From contig DHDR01000027.1 of assembly GCA_002399445.1 (NCBI GenBank), positions 5,376 through 69,375 of the forward strand: a stretch of DNA of 64,000 nucleotides. The letters are read 5' to 3'. The notes below the pieces were generated by a model. It was not told the origin of the DNA, did not search any database, and saw only the letters and a list, made by a program, of their open reading frames with translations. This DNA comes from Ruminococcaceae bacterium UBA4871. GTDB taxonomy: Bacteria; Bacillota; Clostridia; Oscillospirales; Acutalibacteraceae. Shown here one piece after another: positions 51,401 to 61,187 of the stretch. Numbering within the stretch: the stretch's first letter is position 1; each line of letters opens with the position of its first letter. The position numbers were made by a program, and so were the translations under genes.

Positions 51401-53515
51401 ATGCATACTTATGATGGATTGGAGCAAAGCCCCAAAAGGAAAAGCAGTATCCGAGCTAAATTACTCAAACCTCTTCTCTCTGCCGTAATAATTGCCATTG
51501 TAATCATCGCAGCAATTGTCTACAACAATACTTCCAGTATTCTGCTTTCCCGCAGTAAAACGATCCTCAATACAAACAGCAGCAGCGTAATCAATGAAGT
51601 CAGCGGATGGATTAACACTAATCTTGCTGAGTTAAAAGCGGAACGTTCTGCTTTAGAGTATATCGCCCCAGCGAACAATGCTGTCATGAAAAATTACTTA
51701 AAAAGTACAGTAAAAAAAGATGGCACTTTCCCAGATGGAATGTATGTTGGCAAAACAGATGGTTCTTTGGTTCATCCCGTTACTACTGTAAAGGCAGGTT
51801 TCGATTCACGGGAACGCGATTGGTATAAAACCGGCATTCATGCAGAAAATTTTACGCTTGGTCCTGTTTACAAAGATGTCAATTCACAGCAAAATGTTGT
51901 CAGTGCCTCCGGTGAATTGAAAAATAAAAGCGGTCAAGTCATAGGTGTTACAAGTGCTGATATTTCTCTGAAAACAATCACGGGAATGGTACAGCCAGTT
52001 ACAATTGAAAAAACCGGCGGTGTTTTCCTTGTCGACAAAAGTTCAAAAATTGTGATTGGCGCAAAAGATACAAGCGCTGTCGGTGTTGCCCTTGACCAAG
52101 AAAACGACAACAAATATCATTTTGTGTCAAAGGCAATTCAGCAAAATCAAACTGGAATTCAAAACGATAAGAGCGGTAACGAAAATCTTTACATGGATAT
52201 CGAATCGGTCCCCGGGAGCAATTGGGTTGCTGTTTCTTATGCCCCCCGGGCTGAAATCATGCACGATTTAAGTACTTTAACACGCAACTTAGTCTTGGCC
52301 GCTATTATTACTATCATTGTCCTGATCTGTTTAATTAGTGTTGCTATTCGGCAAATCGTGAGCAACCCGGTCAAGGAAATTGATGCAACAGCTCAAAAAA
52401 TCGCAGCCGGAAAACTTGATGAAAAACTCACCTATCATTCGAACGACGAGTTGGGAGAACTCTCTGACAACTTTAATAAGACCGTATCACGCCTGCGTAA
52501 CTATGTAAATTACATTGATGAAATTTCAAGCGTTCTAAATGAGATTGCAAATAACAACTTAAATTATCACTTGAAATATGACTATTCCGGCGAATTTGCA
52601 AAAGTCAAACAGGCTCTTGAAAATATTTCAAATTCTCTAAACAAGACACTTGGTTCCATTCAGCAATCCGCTGAACAAGTTGCCAGCGGTTCAGACCAAG
52701 TTTCTGCCGGAGCCCAGTCACTTAGTCAGGGAGCTACCGAGCAGGCTTCTTCTGTCGAAGAACTGGCATCCACCATTGATTCCATGTCTAAACAGATTCA
52801 AGATACTGCCGACAAAGCCTCAAATGCTAATCAAAGCATGGATTCTGTCAGGAGCCAGCTGCTTGCCAGTAATGAGCAAATGCAGGAAATGATTCAAGCA
52901 ATGGGTGATATCAGCGATAACTCTGACCAAATCAGCAAGATTATCAAAACGATTGAGGACATTGCTTTCCAGACCAATATTTTGGCGCTGAATGCGGCAG
53001 TAGAAGCTGCACGCGCCGGTGAAGCCGGCAAAGGATTTTCCGTTGTTGCCGATGAAGTCCGCACTCTTGCCAGTAAATCCGCAGAAGCTTCCAAAAATAC
53101 AGCAGCACTGATTGACCGTTCCCTTCACTCAGTAAAGCATGGTTCTCAGATTGCCGATAAAACAGCCCAGTCTCTGATGGCTGCTGTTGACGGCACCAAA
53201 GAAATTGTAGAACGCATCGGCATGATTGCAAATACAGCCAAAAAGCAAGCTACATCGATCCAGCAAGTGACACAGGGCGTCGATCAAATTTCCAGCGTAA
53301 TTCAAACGACTTCCGCAACGTCGGAAGAATCTGCAGCAGCATCTGAAGAGCTTTCCGGGCAGGCAGAAATGCTGAAAAAACTTGTTAACCAGTTCCAGCT
53401 CAAAAGCAATGCGGCAGACTCCGCCGCTTCCACACCATCAGCAAGTACAGCCCCTATCAAGAATGTGTCTGGTACCGAAAAAAAGCCCAATTTACCGGTT
53501 AACAGCAAATACTAA
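51401..53515 (+). CDS. Methyl-accepting chemotaxis protein, dCache type
   Basis: 704 aa. Cytoplasmic N-terminus, helix 1 (about 26-46), a double-Cache ligand-binding domain (about 50-285; GFDSRERDWYK, ISVTSADISLKTI region), helix 2 (about 292-318), HAMP (about 320-375) and a second HAMP-like segment, then the signalling domain with the conserved hairpin IAFQTNILALNAAVEAARAG (about 523-542) and methylation helices. Ligand unknown. No flagellar or che genes in the window. A strong perfect terminator follows. Confidence 0.94.
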   Translation: MHTYDGLEQSPKRKSSIRAKLLKPLLSAVIIAIVIIAAIVYNNTSSILLSRSKTILNTNSSSVINEVSGWINTNLAELKAERSALEYIAPANNAVMKNYLKSTVKKDGTFPDGMYVGKTDGSLVHPVTTVKAGFDSRERDWYKTGIHAENFTLGPVYKDVNSQQNVVSASGELKNKSGQVIGVTSADISLKTITGMVQPVTIEKTGGVFLVDKSSKIVIGAKDTSAVGVALDQENDNKYHFVSKAIQQNQTGIQNDKSGNENLYMDIESVPGSNWVAVSYAPRAEIMHDLSTLTRNLVLAAIITIIVLICLISVAIRQIVSNPVKEIDATAQKIAAGKLDEKLTYHSNDELGELSDNFNKTVSRLRNYVNYIDEISSVLNEIANNNLNYHLKYDYSGEFAKVKQALENISNSLNKTLGSIQQSAEQVASGSDQVSAGAQSLSQGATEQASSVEELASTIDSMSKQIQDTADKASNANQSMDSVRSQLLASNEQMQEMIQAMGDISDNSDQISKIIKTIEDIAFQTNILALNAAVEAARAGEAGKGFSVVADEVRTLASKSAEASKNTAALIDRSLHSVKHGSQIADKTAQSLMAAVDGTKEIVERIGMIANTAKKQATSIQQVTQGVDQISSVIQTTSATSEESAAASEELSGQAEMLKKLVNQFQLKSNAADSAASTPSASTAPIKNVSGTEKKPNLPVNSKY

Positions 53516-53536
53516 TTTATTTGATAAATTTCATAA

Positions 53537-53585
53537 AGAGATGCGCCTTGATGGAATTCGGAAACTCCATCAAGGCGCATCTCTT
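53537..53585. terminator. Perfect 19-bp inverted repeat after the chemoreceptor
   Basis: AGAGATGCGCCTTGATGGA and its exact complement enclose a 10-nt loop, followed by TATTATC. Lies between convergent mcp and fructokinase genes. Confidence 0.8.
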
Positions 53586-53663
53586 ATTATCAAAAGCGAA
53601 TCTGTAAATCAAACTGAAACAGACATCAGGAACAGACTTCCTGCCCATCGAATTCGCTTTGGT

Positions 53664-54626
53664 TTACTCCGTTGCTGCCGTTTTTAACAGCGCTTCAGTT
53701 TCCGACAGCGTCGGCATTGCAGGGATTCCACCGCGTTTGCCTACGCACAGCGTTGCCGCTGCATTTCCAAACCGGGCAAAAGATTTCGCTTGTTCTAATG
53801 TAATGTTTTCCACAGCAATTCCACTTTGCAGAAATGCAAACAGAAAACCTCCCCAAAACGAATCCCCTGCACCGGTAGTATCCACCACTTTGCCTGCAAA
53901 GGTTGGCACAATAGTACCGCCTTCTTTAGTACAGACATAAGCACCTTTCCCGCCAAGTGTGACAACCGCCGCTTTTGCATGCTCAACCAGTTTTGCCGCC
54001 GCATCTTCCGGACGCGCACAGCCGGTCAGCAGTTCCGTTTCCTCATCTGAAATTTTAACCAAATCCATGTACGGCAGTACACTGCGCATCTGCCGTGCAG
54101 CTTCTTCCCGCGAATCCCACAAAGGCGCACGGTAATTGGGATCATAAGAAAGCACACAGCCAGCCTTTTGAGCTGTCTTCAATGCTTCCAGCGTTGCACT
54201 CCGCACAGGTTCTCCCGTTAAAGAAAGGGAACCCGTATGGAAAATCCGGCTATTCTGAATAATATCTTTTCGAAGTTCATCTGGACGGAGTTGGGTATCT
54301 GCGCCTGGTTTACGCGCAAAGGAAAAATGACGTTCGCCCGCACTGTTCAGAGCGACAAATGCCAGTGTAGTGAAAAAATGATCATCTACAATCAGTCCTT
54401 CAATATTCACACCTTCATTTTGCAGTGTTTCACGCAGATAACTGCCATGCATGTCTGTACCGACTTTTCCCAAAAAAGCTGTCTGTGCTCCAAGCCGCTG
54501 CAAAGCAACCAACACATTTGCTGGTGCACCTCCAGGATTCTGTTCAAACAGCCGCTGACCATTTTCAGAATACCCTTTTTCTGTAAAATCAATTAATAAT
54601 TCTCCAAGTGCTGTTACTGTAAACAT
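53664..54626 (-). CDS. scrK: Fructokinase, PfkB family
   Basis: 320 aa. Phosphorylates the fructose released by sucrose phosphorylase. PfkB features: N-terminal LGELLIDF, GGAPANVLVALQRLG, catalytic VDTTGAGDSFWGGFLFA with base Asp, NAAATLCVGKRGGIPAMP at the end. Downstream of the LacI regulator; a candidate operator (CAAACGATT) lies 44-52 bp upstream of the start. Confidence 0.9.
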   Translation of the reverse strand: MFTVTALGELLIDFTEKGYSENGQRLFEQNPGGAPANVLVALQRLGAQTAFLGKVGTDMHGSYLRETLQNEGVNIEGLIVDDHFFTTLAFVALNSAGERHFSFARKPGADTQLRPDELRKDIIQNSRIFHTGSLSLTGEPVRSATLEALKTAQKAGCVLSYDPNYRAPLWDSREEAARQMRSVLPYMDLVKISDEETELLTGCARPEDAAAKLVEHAKAAVVTLGGKGAYVCTKEGGTIVPTFAGKVVDTTGAGDSFWGGFLFAFLQSGIAVENITLEQAKSFARFGNAAATLCVGKRGGIPAMPTLSETEALLKTAATE

Positions 54627-54669
54627 TTTCTTTCCTCTCTAAATTGAAACGAAATTATTCTCTTTGAAA

Positions 54670-54678
54670 CAAACGATT
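54670..54678. promoter_or_regulatory. Candidate LacI operator half-site upstream of fructokinase
   Basis: CAAACGATT with central CG, typical of LacI-family operators. The same 9-mer occurs as the reverse complement at 60883-60891 upstream of the sucrose binding-protein gene. Confidence 0.45.
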
Positions 54679-54683
54679 TTTCT

Positions 54684-55661
54684 TTATGTAGTGCCTCTGC
54701 GAATTAAGGATACCGGCAAAACCGTTTTCCGTACAACCAGCTTCCCATCTGCTGCAGAAAGGAGCAAACTAACTGCTGTTTCCGCCATTTCCTTAAGCGG
54801 CTGATGAACGGTAGTAAGCATCGGTGTCGTAAGTCTCGCAATACTAACATCATCAAAACCAACTATCTTCAGCTGCTGAGGTACAGCGATCCCCCGCCAT
54901 GCACAAACCTGCAAAATCTGAGCCGCAATTAAGTCACTGCTCGCAAAAACACCATCTGTTTCCGGATACATTTGAAACAGTCTTTTTAAAAATGCATGAT
55001 ACTCTTCGCTATGGTACTGCAGGGCACTGGTTGAAATTTCTCTATGAGAAACTCCATTTTGCTCACATACCTCAACAAATCCTCTGCAACGGTCATTCGC
55101 AGGCATTTTCATGTCAGAGACGCCACTTATATGCAGAAGATTCTTACAGCCGCAGCCAATGAGCTCCTGTGCTGCCAAATGACCACCTTCATAGTTGTCA
55201 CATTCGACAGAAGCAGTTCCCTCATCTAAAAACCGCTCAATAGTCACCACCGGAATATGTGTTCCTAAAAATTTTTCTGTTGGTACCATTCCATTGCACA
55301 GAATAATTCCGTTCACACGGTTTGATGTACATAAATCCATATACTCACTGAATTTTTCTGCTTTTTCCCGGGCATTCAATAAGATGATTTTATATTTCCT
55401 TTTCGCTGCCGCTGCTTCCAGATGACTGATTAATTCTGCAAAATATGGATGCCGAATATGAGGAACAATTACACCAATCGTATTCGATTTTTTTTTGCAG
55501 AGCGATCTGGCTACTTCATTAGGTTGATAATGCAATTTAGCCATTGCATGATCAACTTTTTCCCGCGCTGTGTCACTAATGTAGCCCCGGTTATTGAGAA
55601 TACGGGAAACCGTACTGACTGCCAACCCCGATTCACTCGCAACATCCTTTAAAGTTGCCAT
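54684..55661 (-). CDS. LacI-family transcription regulator (ScrR-type)
   Basis: 325 aa. N-terminal HTH (ATLKDVASESGLAVSTVSRILNNRGYIS) with hinge helix (YQPNEVARSLCKK) and a periplasmic-binding-like effector domain (IGVIVPHIRHPYF, DNYEGGHLAAQEL, FDDVSIARLTTPMLTTVHQP). Context points to sucrose or fructose as effector. AGGAGG precedes the ATG. Its own promoter carries a related sequence, AAACGATAAAA at about 55698. Confidence 0.9.
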   Translation of the reverse strand: MATLKDVASESGLAVSTVSRILNNRGYISDTAREKVDHAMAKLHYQPNEVARSLCKKKSNTIGVIVPHIRHPYFAELISHLEAAAAKRKYKIILLNAREKAEKFSEYMDLCTSNRVNGIILCNGMVPTEKFLGTHIPVVTIERFLDEGTASVECDNYEGGHLAAQELIGCGCKNLLHISGVSDMKMPANDRCRGFVEVCEQNGVSHREISTSALQYHSEEYHAFLKRLFQMYPETDGVFASSDLIAAQILQVCAWRGIAVPQQLKIVGFDDVSIARLTTPMLTTVHQPLKEMAETAVSLLLSAADGKLVVRKTVLPVSLIRRGTT

Positions 55662-55845
55662 TCAGCACCGGCCTCCTTCTGCAAAATGCGGTAGAGAAAA
55701 ACGATAAAAACATTTACTTAGTTTTATTCTAGCATAATTAGAAACAAATGAAAAGATAGAAATATTGAATTTAAATAATAAATTTTAGTAAAATTTTTAT
55801 GATGCTCTTATACTTTTGTATTTTGGGGTTCACAAACCGAATACT

Positions 55846-57258
55846 TCAGGAACAGGTAATTTTAAATTGACGCTTTGTAAAATCCGCAGTCAGTTCAGCC
55901 CAATCGGCCCCTGCTGTGCGGCGAAGAACCAGTACATCGGATTTTGGCATTTCTACATGCAAATCCCCCTCCACAGCAAAAGCCGGATGGGTGTTTCGAA
56001 ATTTCATCAATTCCAACAGCCTTTGCACCACCGGGCGCTGCACCTCCCGGTCAATTTCTTCTTCCGTATAAGAATGACGATTAATGTCACGGCCATTTTT
56101 AGTCTGCTCCATCAAAGCAATATCATTCTTTCCGGCAAGCAGGCCGACATAATAAACCTGCGGAATACCCGGTGCAAAGAACTGGACTGCACGTGCCAGC
56201 AAATAAGCATCATCTTGATTTCCTAAGGCAGAATAATAAGTTGTATTGACCTGATAAATATCCAAATTATTGTAAGCAGCTGTATTATAAATTTTTTTAA
56301 CATTAGCTCCTTTTGTAAACATCATTTCTTTGGTCAGGGCAATCTGGTCATCCGGCAATAAGTCCCGGACATCTACAATTCCAATACCATCATGGGTATC
56401 CAGTGTTGTAAATTGTTTTTTAGGTGACATTTCCAACCAGTTTTTAAGGTACTTTACTTCATGGGTATAAATAGCATACAAGAGTAAGACCGGCAGTGCA
56501 AAATCATAAATCCAAAAACCCTGACGAGCAATTTTCATCTGAATCGTATAATGCTCATGAATTTCCGGAAGGATATCCACCCCATATGGATGCACAATAT
56601 TCTGAATCTTATGCAGCAAATCCCATATTTCAGGTTCTTCAAAGAAGCAGCTTCCCCCGGGTTTTTTCACCGCATAGGCAAAAGCGTCCAAGCGGATAAG
56701 AGAAGCACCATGCTGGCACATATCCACAAGCGTTTTTTGAATAAATTCCATAGTCGCAGGTTTTGTTACATCCAAATCTATCTGTTCGTCCCCAAATGTG
56801 CACCAGACTTTCTCCTTGGTTCCGTCTGCAAATTGCGCGTCTAGATAAGGAGCCCGCGGTTTGCGCTTATAGATTGCATCAACCTGCTCTTGTGTCGGTT
56901 CCCCGTTCGGCCAAAAATCCTTATAACGGATAAAGTAATCTTTGTAAGGAGAAGCATCTTTTTGCCGCAGGAAATCCTGAAAATACTGAGAAGAACGCGA
57001 AATATGGTTGACCATAAAGTCAAACATTAAATAATAGTCTTTCCCCAGTGACATGATATCTGCAAAAGTTCCAAATTTGGGGTCAACAATATCATATCGC
57101 ATTGGCGCAAAACCACGGTCCGCACTCGAGGGAAAAAAAGGTAGAACATGTACGCCGCCTACTGCTTCCTGAAAGTAACGGTTCAAAATCCGATGCAATG
57201 CCGATAAATTTTTCCCCATGCTGTCTGCATAGGTAATAAGCATAATTTTATTTTTCAT
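55846..57258 (-). CDS. gtfA: Sucrose phosphorylase (GH13_18)
   Basis: 470 aa, cytoplasmic. Splits sucrose with phosphate into alpha-glucose-1-phosphate and fructose. N-terminal TYADSMGKNLSALHRIL and GVHVLPFFPSSADRGFAPMRYDIVDP region, nucleophile Asp in LIRLDAFAYA, acid/base Glu in LPEIHEHY and TTLDTHDGIG with the transition-state Asp. Could act on sucrose 6F-phosphate, but with an ABC importer the unphosphorylated sugar is likely. Downstream of the transporter genes. Confidence 0.93.
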   Translation of the reverse strand: MKNKIMLITYADSMGKNLSALHRILNRYFQEAVGGVHVLPFFPSSADRGFAPMRYDIVDPKFGTFADIMSLGKDYYLMFDFMVNHISRSSQYFQDFLRQKDASPYKDYFIRYKDFWPNGEPTQEQVDAIYKRKPRAPYLDAQFADGTKEKVWCTFGDEQIDLDVTKPATMEFIQKTLVDMCQHGASLIRLDAFAYAVKKPGGSCFFEEPEIWDLLHKIQNIVHPYGVDILPEIHEHYTIQMKIARQGFWIYDFALPVLLLYAIYTHEVKYLKNWLEMSPKKQFTTLDTHDGIGIVDVRDLLPDDQIALTKEMMFTKGANVKKIYNTAAYNNLDIYQVNTTYYSALGNQDDAYLLARAVQFFAPGIPQVYYVGLLAGKNDIALMEQTKNGRDINRHSYTEEEIDREVQRPVVQRLLELMKFRNTHPAFAVEGDLHVEMPKSDVLVLRRTAGADWAELTADFTKRQFKITCS

Positions 57259-57546
57259 CTTTTAATTCAGTCCCTATCTACTAACACATTTTCACAGCAA
57301 ATTTGATTGAATTGCTTTTACCAATCAAGACTTTAAGCTGATTTGTTCTTTTGCGGAAAAGCTGGAAAATTTTCGGCCAAAAATTCCACAATACACGAAC
57401 TCTTCGATTAAAACGCAGATCCTCTATCTTCCTTTTTCCAGTCCATGCACTGCAGAAAATAACCTCTTAACATATAAGTTGATCTTTATGGTTACATAAT
57501 GATGATTTCTCTCATCATTGCAATGATTGTTTTGTAAGAGAGCAAG

Positions 57547-58389
57547 TCAACTTTTCACAGCGCCGGCAACCACGCCGCTGATGATTTTGTCCTGTAAAAT
57601 CAGATAAATAATTAGCACAGGTGCAATTGTTAAAATCAGAGAAGAAAGTAGTGGTCCATAATTCACTGAAAAGGAACCGTAAAAAGCATATGTTGAAAGC
57701 GGGAGTGTCAACTGCTGTGATTTTGTCAAAAGCAAAGAAGGCAACAGGTAATCATTCCAAACCCAAAGCACATCCAAAACTACTACTGTGGCAATCGTCG
57801 GCTTAAGCAATGGTAAAACGACTTTAAAAAAAGTCTGAACTTTTGAGCAGCCATCTAATTCTGCAGCTTCTTCCAGGGAAATGGGCACACCTGCTCGAAT
57901 AAACGATTCGATGATAAATACTGCCATGCTGCTGCCAAAACCAATATACATATAAATCAAAGTAATACGAGAATTTAAAATTCCCATGCCGCCATAAATG
58001 GAAACAAGCGGAATCATCACTGCCTGAAATGGGATAATCATTGCCATAACCATTAGCATATAAATAAAAGCATTAAATTTTGTTTTTACTCGAGCAAGGA
58101 AATAGGCTGTCATAGAGGATGTTAAAATAATTAGCCCGACACTAACAGCTGAAATTACTACTGTATTGAGAAAAGAACTTAGAAAATTCATTTCTTCAAA
58201 TGCAGTTTTGTAGTTATCAAATGCTGCTGAAAATCCAAATGACAGAGGATTATTCAAAATATCTCCATTCGTTTTAAAGGAATTCAGCAGGACAATAATA
58301 AACGGTGAAATATACAGAATAAGTAAAACATAAAGTACGACAACTTTGACAGTTTGTGCAACTTTGTTTTTTCCAGTTTTCTGTTCCAT
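57547..58389 (-). CDS. Sugar ABC transporter permease, MalG type
   Basis: 280 aa, six membrane helices, with the EAA loop EEAAELDGCSKVQTFFKVVLPLLKP (about 178-202, here quoted in parts: EEAAELDGCSKV). Partner of the upstream MalF-type permease, whose stop overlaps its start (TAATG). For sucrose import by inference from neighbours. The 288-bp gap to sucrose phosphorylase contains a small hairpin (57498-57519) and no gene. Confidence 0.92.
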   Translation of the reverse strand: MEQKTGKNKVAQTVKVVVLYVLLILYISPFIIVLLNSFKTNGDILNNPLSFGFSAAFDNYKTAFEEMNFLSSFLNTVVISAVSVGLIILTSSMTAYFLARVKTKFNAFIYMLMVMAMIIPFQAVMIPLVSIYGGMGILNSRITLIYMYIGFGSSMAVFIIESFIRAGVPISLEEAAELDGCSKVQTFFKVVLPLLKPTIATVVVLDVLWVWNDYLLPSLLLTKSQQLTLPLSTYAFYGSFSVNYGPLLSSLILTIAPVLIIYLILQDKIISGVVAGAVKS

Positions 58390-59346
58390 TATGACTCAAC
58401 CTCCAATTTCTTACTGAAGTAAAGCTGAAGTCCAGAAATGGCCGCGACCATGATGAACAGAATAAATGCTTCCGCCTGGCCAACACCATACTGATGCGAT
58501 AGAAATGCTTTTTGATAAACATGCATGGCAATTAACACTGTGCTGTTATATGGTCCACCTTTTGTCAAAGAAAGGTTAATATCATAAACCATAAAGCACC
58601 TTTGCAATGTTAAAAAAACACAAATAACAAAAGACGGAACCATTAAAGGAAGAATGATTCTAAACACACTCTGAGTAGCATTACAGCCATCTATTGCTGC
58701 TGCTTCAAGTACATCCTGAGGAAGGCTGGTAAAACCAGCCACATAAATCAACATCATGTAACCAGAAAGCTGCCAAGCGGTGACGATGACCAGCGCCCAA
58801 AATGCTTTAGTCGGATCGGAAAGCCATGAAGTTTTAAAAATCTTTAACCCGGTAACGGAACCAAAGTTCACCAACACACGGGAAAAAATAAACTCCCAAA
58901 TAAATCCAAGCACGACACCTCCGATTAGGTTTGGTGTAAAGAAACCGGCACGGAAAAAGTTCTGCGTCAGGCCTGTGCGGCCTCCAGCGCCGATTCCGGG
59001 TAAAGAAACCGGCACGGAAAAAGTTCTGCCCTTTGACACCGCTGGTCAACACATAGGCAAAAAGGAATGCGATAATATTTACGAGAATTACTGAGAACAA
59101 TACGTATTTAATCGTGAGCCACATAGAAGTCCAGAACTGCTGGTCCTGAAACAATGCTGCATAGTTTGCAAAACCGACCATATTCTTTTGTGCTGTTACA
59201 CCATCCCAGTCTGTAAAAGTCAAATACAGGCCGTAAAAGAATGGGACAATGACAACGCACAGAAAAATTGCAAAGCCCGGAAGCGCAAATATTGTGAAAT
59301 TTTTTGCCCGCTCCCCTCGTCTGCGGCCAAATCCTTGTTGTTCCAT
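58389..59346 (-). pseudogene. Sugar ABC transporter permease, MalF type, frameshifted by a 64-bp duplication
   Basis: Two overlapping reading frames together encode one MalF-type permease. The first runs from the ATG at 59346 through helices 1-2 and leaves the family sequence after GQNFFRAGFF; the second resumes with GQNFF-like QNFFRAGFFTPNLIGGVVLGF and continues to 58389 with the EAA loop EAAAIDGCNATQSVFRIILP. The cause is a 30-bp direct repeat (58936-58965 and 59000-59029) with 34 extra bases between. Removing one 64-bp unit gives a continuous 297-aa protein, normal for the family. As given, the permease is not made; phase-variable expression or a sequence artefact are alternatives. Confidence 0.9.
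58936..59029. repeat. Two 30-bp direct repeats, 64 bp apart, inside the permease gene
   Basis: Copies at 58936-58965 and 59000-59029 are identical, separated by 34 bp (58966-58999) that contain AGGCCTGTGCGGCCT, a 5-bp stem. The unit is 64 bp, not a multiple of three, hence the frameshift. Confidence 0.95.
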
Positions 59347-59390
59347 AAAGGAGACTCCCTTCCTTGTTTTGTCCTTGTTTTGATAAAAAT

Positions 59391-59419
59391 AGGCTCTGCA
59401 GCGAAACGATGCAGAGCCT
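59391..59419 (-). terminator. Intra-operon terminator after the sugar-binding protein
   Basis: On the minus strand AGGCTCTGCA and TGCAGAGCCT (10-bp perfect arms) are followed by ATTTTTAT, 16 bp past the binding-protein stop. It should let the binding protein be made in excess over the permeases. Confidence 0.85.
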
Positions 59420-59434
59420 TAACATCAGCGCAGA

Positions 59435-60763
59435 TTACTTTTGGCTGGTCCAATATTTATCGATTGCCGCAGCAAGTTGTGCCTTTGTTTCTTTATGCGC
59501 AATATATTTCTGCATATCAGCACCCAGCACTTTCCAGTGGTCACCAGGAGCTATATAGGCACAATTATAAGTTTTTCCAGCCTTCTGTTTTGCCTGAATA
59601 TCTCTGCTCAGTGGATCAGTTGCAGAATTAGGATTGTTTTTGCAGGCAGGAATTAATGCACATTTCTCGGTCAGCATTTTCTGTGCTTCTTTATCATAAA
59701 CAAGCCAGTTGAGAAAGTCTTTTGCTGCCTGCACTTGATCTGCAGAGGCCTGCTGCTTATCGATCATAATTTGCTTGGAGCTAGATGCCTGCATCTTCGT
59801 ATTTGCAAAATCAGAGGTATCATTACTCAATACATAAGGCAGAAAACCATATTTGTCAGAAGTCTTCGCACCCGCATCCTTCAGGTTTGGCCATGCCCAG
59901 TCTCCGTTAAACCAAATAGCCGCTTTTTCATCGACCAGATAAGTTGGGTCCTGCTCATAAATTGCGCCCAGCGGATCCGCATGATTCACATTGTACGCTA
60001 ACAGCAAGTCTAAGGTGTGGGTAAACTGGTCAAAACGCTTTGTCGTTTCCATCTTTGCAGTACCAGCCTTAAGGTTGTTGATCAACTTAGCGGAACCTGC
60101 TTGTGTACCATCATAGGTATTATAGACCATGCCCAGCTGATGGGAACCAAGGCTCCAGTCTTCTTTAGAAATAACGACTGGGTACTGCATACCACCTGCA
60201 CGCAACTTTTCCAGCAGGTTTTTCAAAGCATCATAGGAATTAATACTGTTCGGGTCAAATGTTGTCTTCAGCGTTTTTTCAATTGCTTCCTTATTGTAAA
60301 TCAGCCCGCTTCCCTCAATGCAAAGTGGAAACGAATAAACTTTTCCATCGACTTTCCATGCGGTATCTTTACATTCGCTGGTCCACTTTTCACCGCTCAG
60401 GTCAGTTGCTTTACTTTTAGCAAGTGCCATGACATCTGTGGGATCAACAATGGACATAGTCGGCGCAGAACCAGAATTGTACATACTGGTAAGCTTCGTA
60501 TAAGGGGATTCGCCAGCACCACAGGCCATTACATCAATCTTTACCCCTGTTTTTGCTTCATAAGCAGATGCAATGTCTTCCAGTCCTGACTGAATCTCAC
60601 CCTTGGAGTTCAGCATGGAAATCTCGACTCCCTTTTTGGATCCATTTGCAGCAGCTTTGTTTCCCGAAGCACCGCCGGATGATGCTGCATTATTACTGCC
60701 ACAACCAGCCAAGGCGGAAGCGGTCATAACTCCTGCTAAACACAATGCAATAATTTTTTTCAT
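59435..60763 (-). CDS. Sugar ABC transporter substrate-binding lipoprotein
   Basis: 442 aa. Lipoprotein signal with lipobox LAGC (about 18-21) and a Ser/Ala/Gly-rich linker, then a family-1 extracellular solute-binding domain (EISMLNSKGEIQSGLEDIA, PTMSIVDPTDVMALA, DEKAAIWFNGDWAWPNL). GGGAGG precedes the ATG. With sucrose phosphorylase and fructokinase downstream, sucrose is the likely ligand. No ATP-binding subunit is encoded here; sharing with a general MsmK-type ATPase is likely. Confidence 0.92.
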   Translation of the reverse strand: MKKIIALCLAGVMTASALAGCGSNNAASSGGASGNKAAANGSKKGVEISMLNSKGEIQSGLEDIASAYEAKTGVKIDVMACGAGESPYTKLTSMYNSGSAPTMSIVDPTDVMALAKSKATDLSGEKWTSECKDTAWKVDGKVYSFPLCIEGSGLIYNKEAIEKTLKTTFDPNSINSYDALKNLLEKLRAGGMQYPVVISKEDWSLGSHQLGMVYNTYDGTQAGSAKLINNLKAGTAKMETTKRFDQFTHTLDLLLAYNVNHADPLGAIYEQDPTYLVDEKAAIWFNGDWAWPNLKDAGAKTSDKYGFLPYVLSNDTSDFANTKMQASSSKQIMIDKQQASADQVQAAKDFLNWLVYDKEAQKMLTEKCALIPACKNNPNSATDPLSRDIQAKQKAGKTYNCAYIAPGDHWKVLGADMQKYIAHKETKAQLAAAIDKYWTSQK

Positions 60764-60882
60764 GTAAACCTCCCATTACGATTTCACTTTCAATTTTCCT
60801 TTTCTACTCTTCTTCTACAACTTCAATCGCAGCTGCGTACTTACTGCGTAACTAAAGAATAGTACCTGTTTTAAGATATGTT

Positions 60883-60891
60883 AATCGTTTG
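60883..60891. promoter_or_regulatory. Candidate LacI operator upstream of the sugar-binding protein
   Basis: AATCGTTTG, the reverse complement of CAAACGATT at 54670. It is 120 bp upstream of the binding-protein start, just downstream of an AT-rich stretch able to act as promoter. The 424-bp gap 60764-61187 shows no gene. Confidence 0.45.
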
Positions 60892-61187
60892 ACGTATTTT
60901 AATATATAATTCGTTTAATTTGACAGAATCTTAAGCGTAATATTTGTGCAATATTATGTCAATTTAATAACAATTATGCTATTTATTTGCTTAATTATAT
61001 TTTTAATGACAAGATATTGGCCTTTTATTCCTTAACTTATGCATACAGCTGCATCATATAAATTCCCTCTTATAACTAACTTATACATACGCGGTTGATC
61101 AAAAAACCCGTTGTGAATGAAATTAAGGATCCAAAGCAAAACCCGCAGATAAAAATCCATAAGCAAAATTAAAATTTCATAAAGTGG

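Noticed and set aside
58389..59346. Two separate small permease genes
   Set aside because: Each covers only part of a MalF-type permease, and they join exactly when one 64-bp repeat unit is removed, so they are one disrupted gene.
59361..59382. Tandem TCCTTGTTTTG repeat (2 x 11 bp) upstream of the permease start
   Set aside because: Only two copies in untranslated sequence, with no evident role; could affect spacing but nothing supports it.
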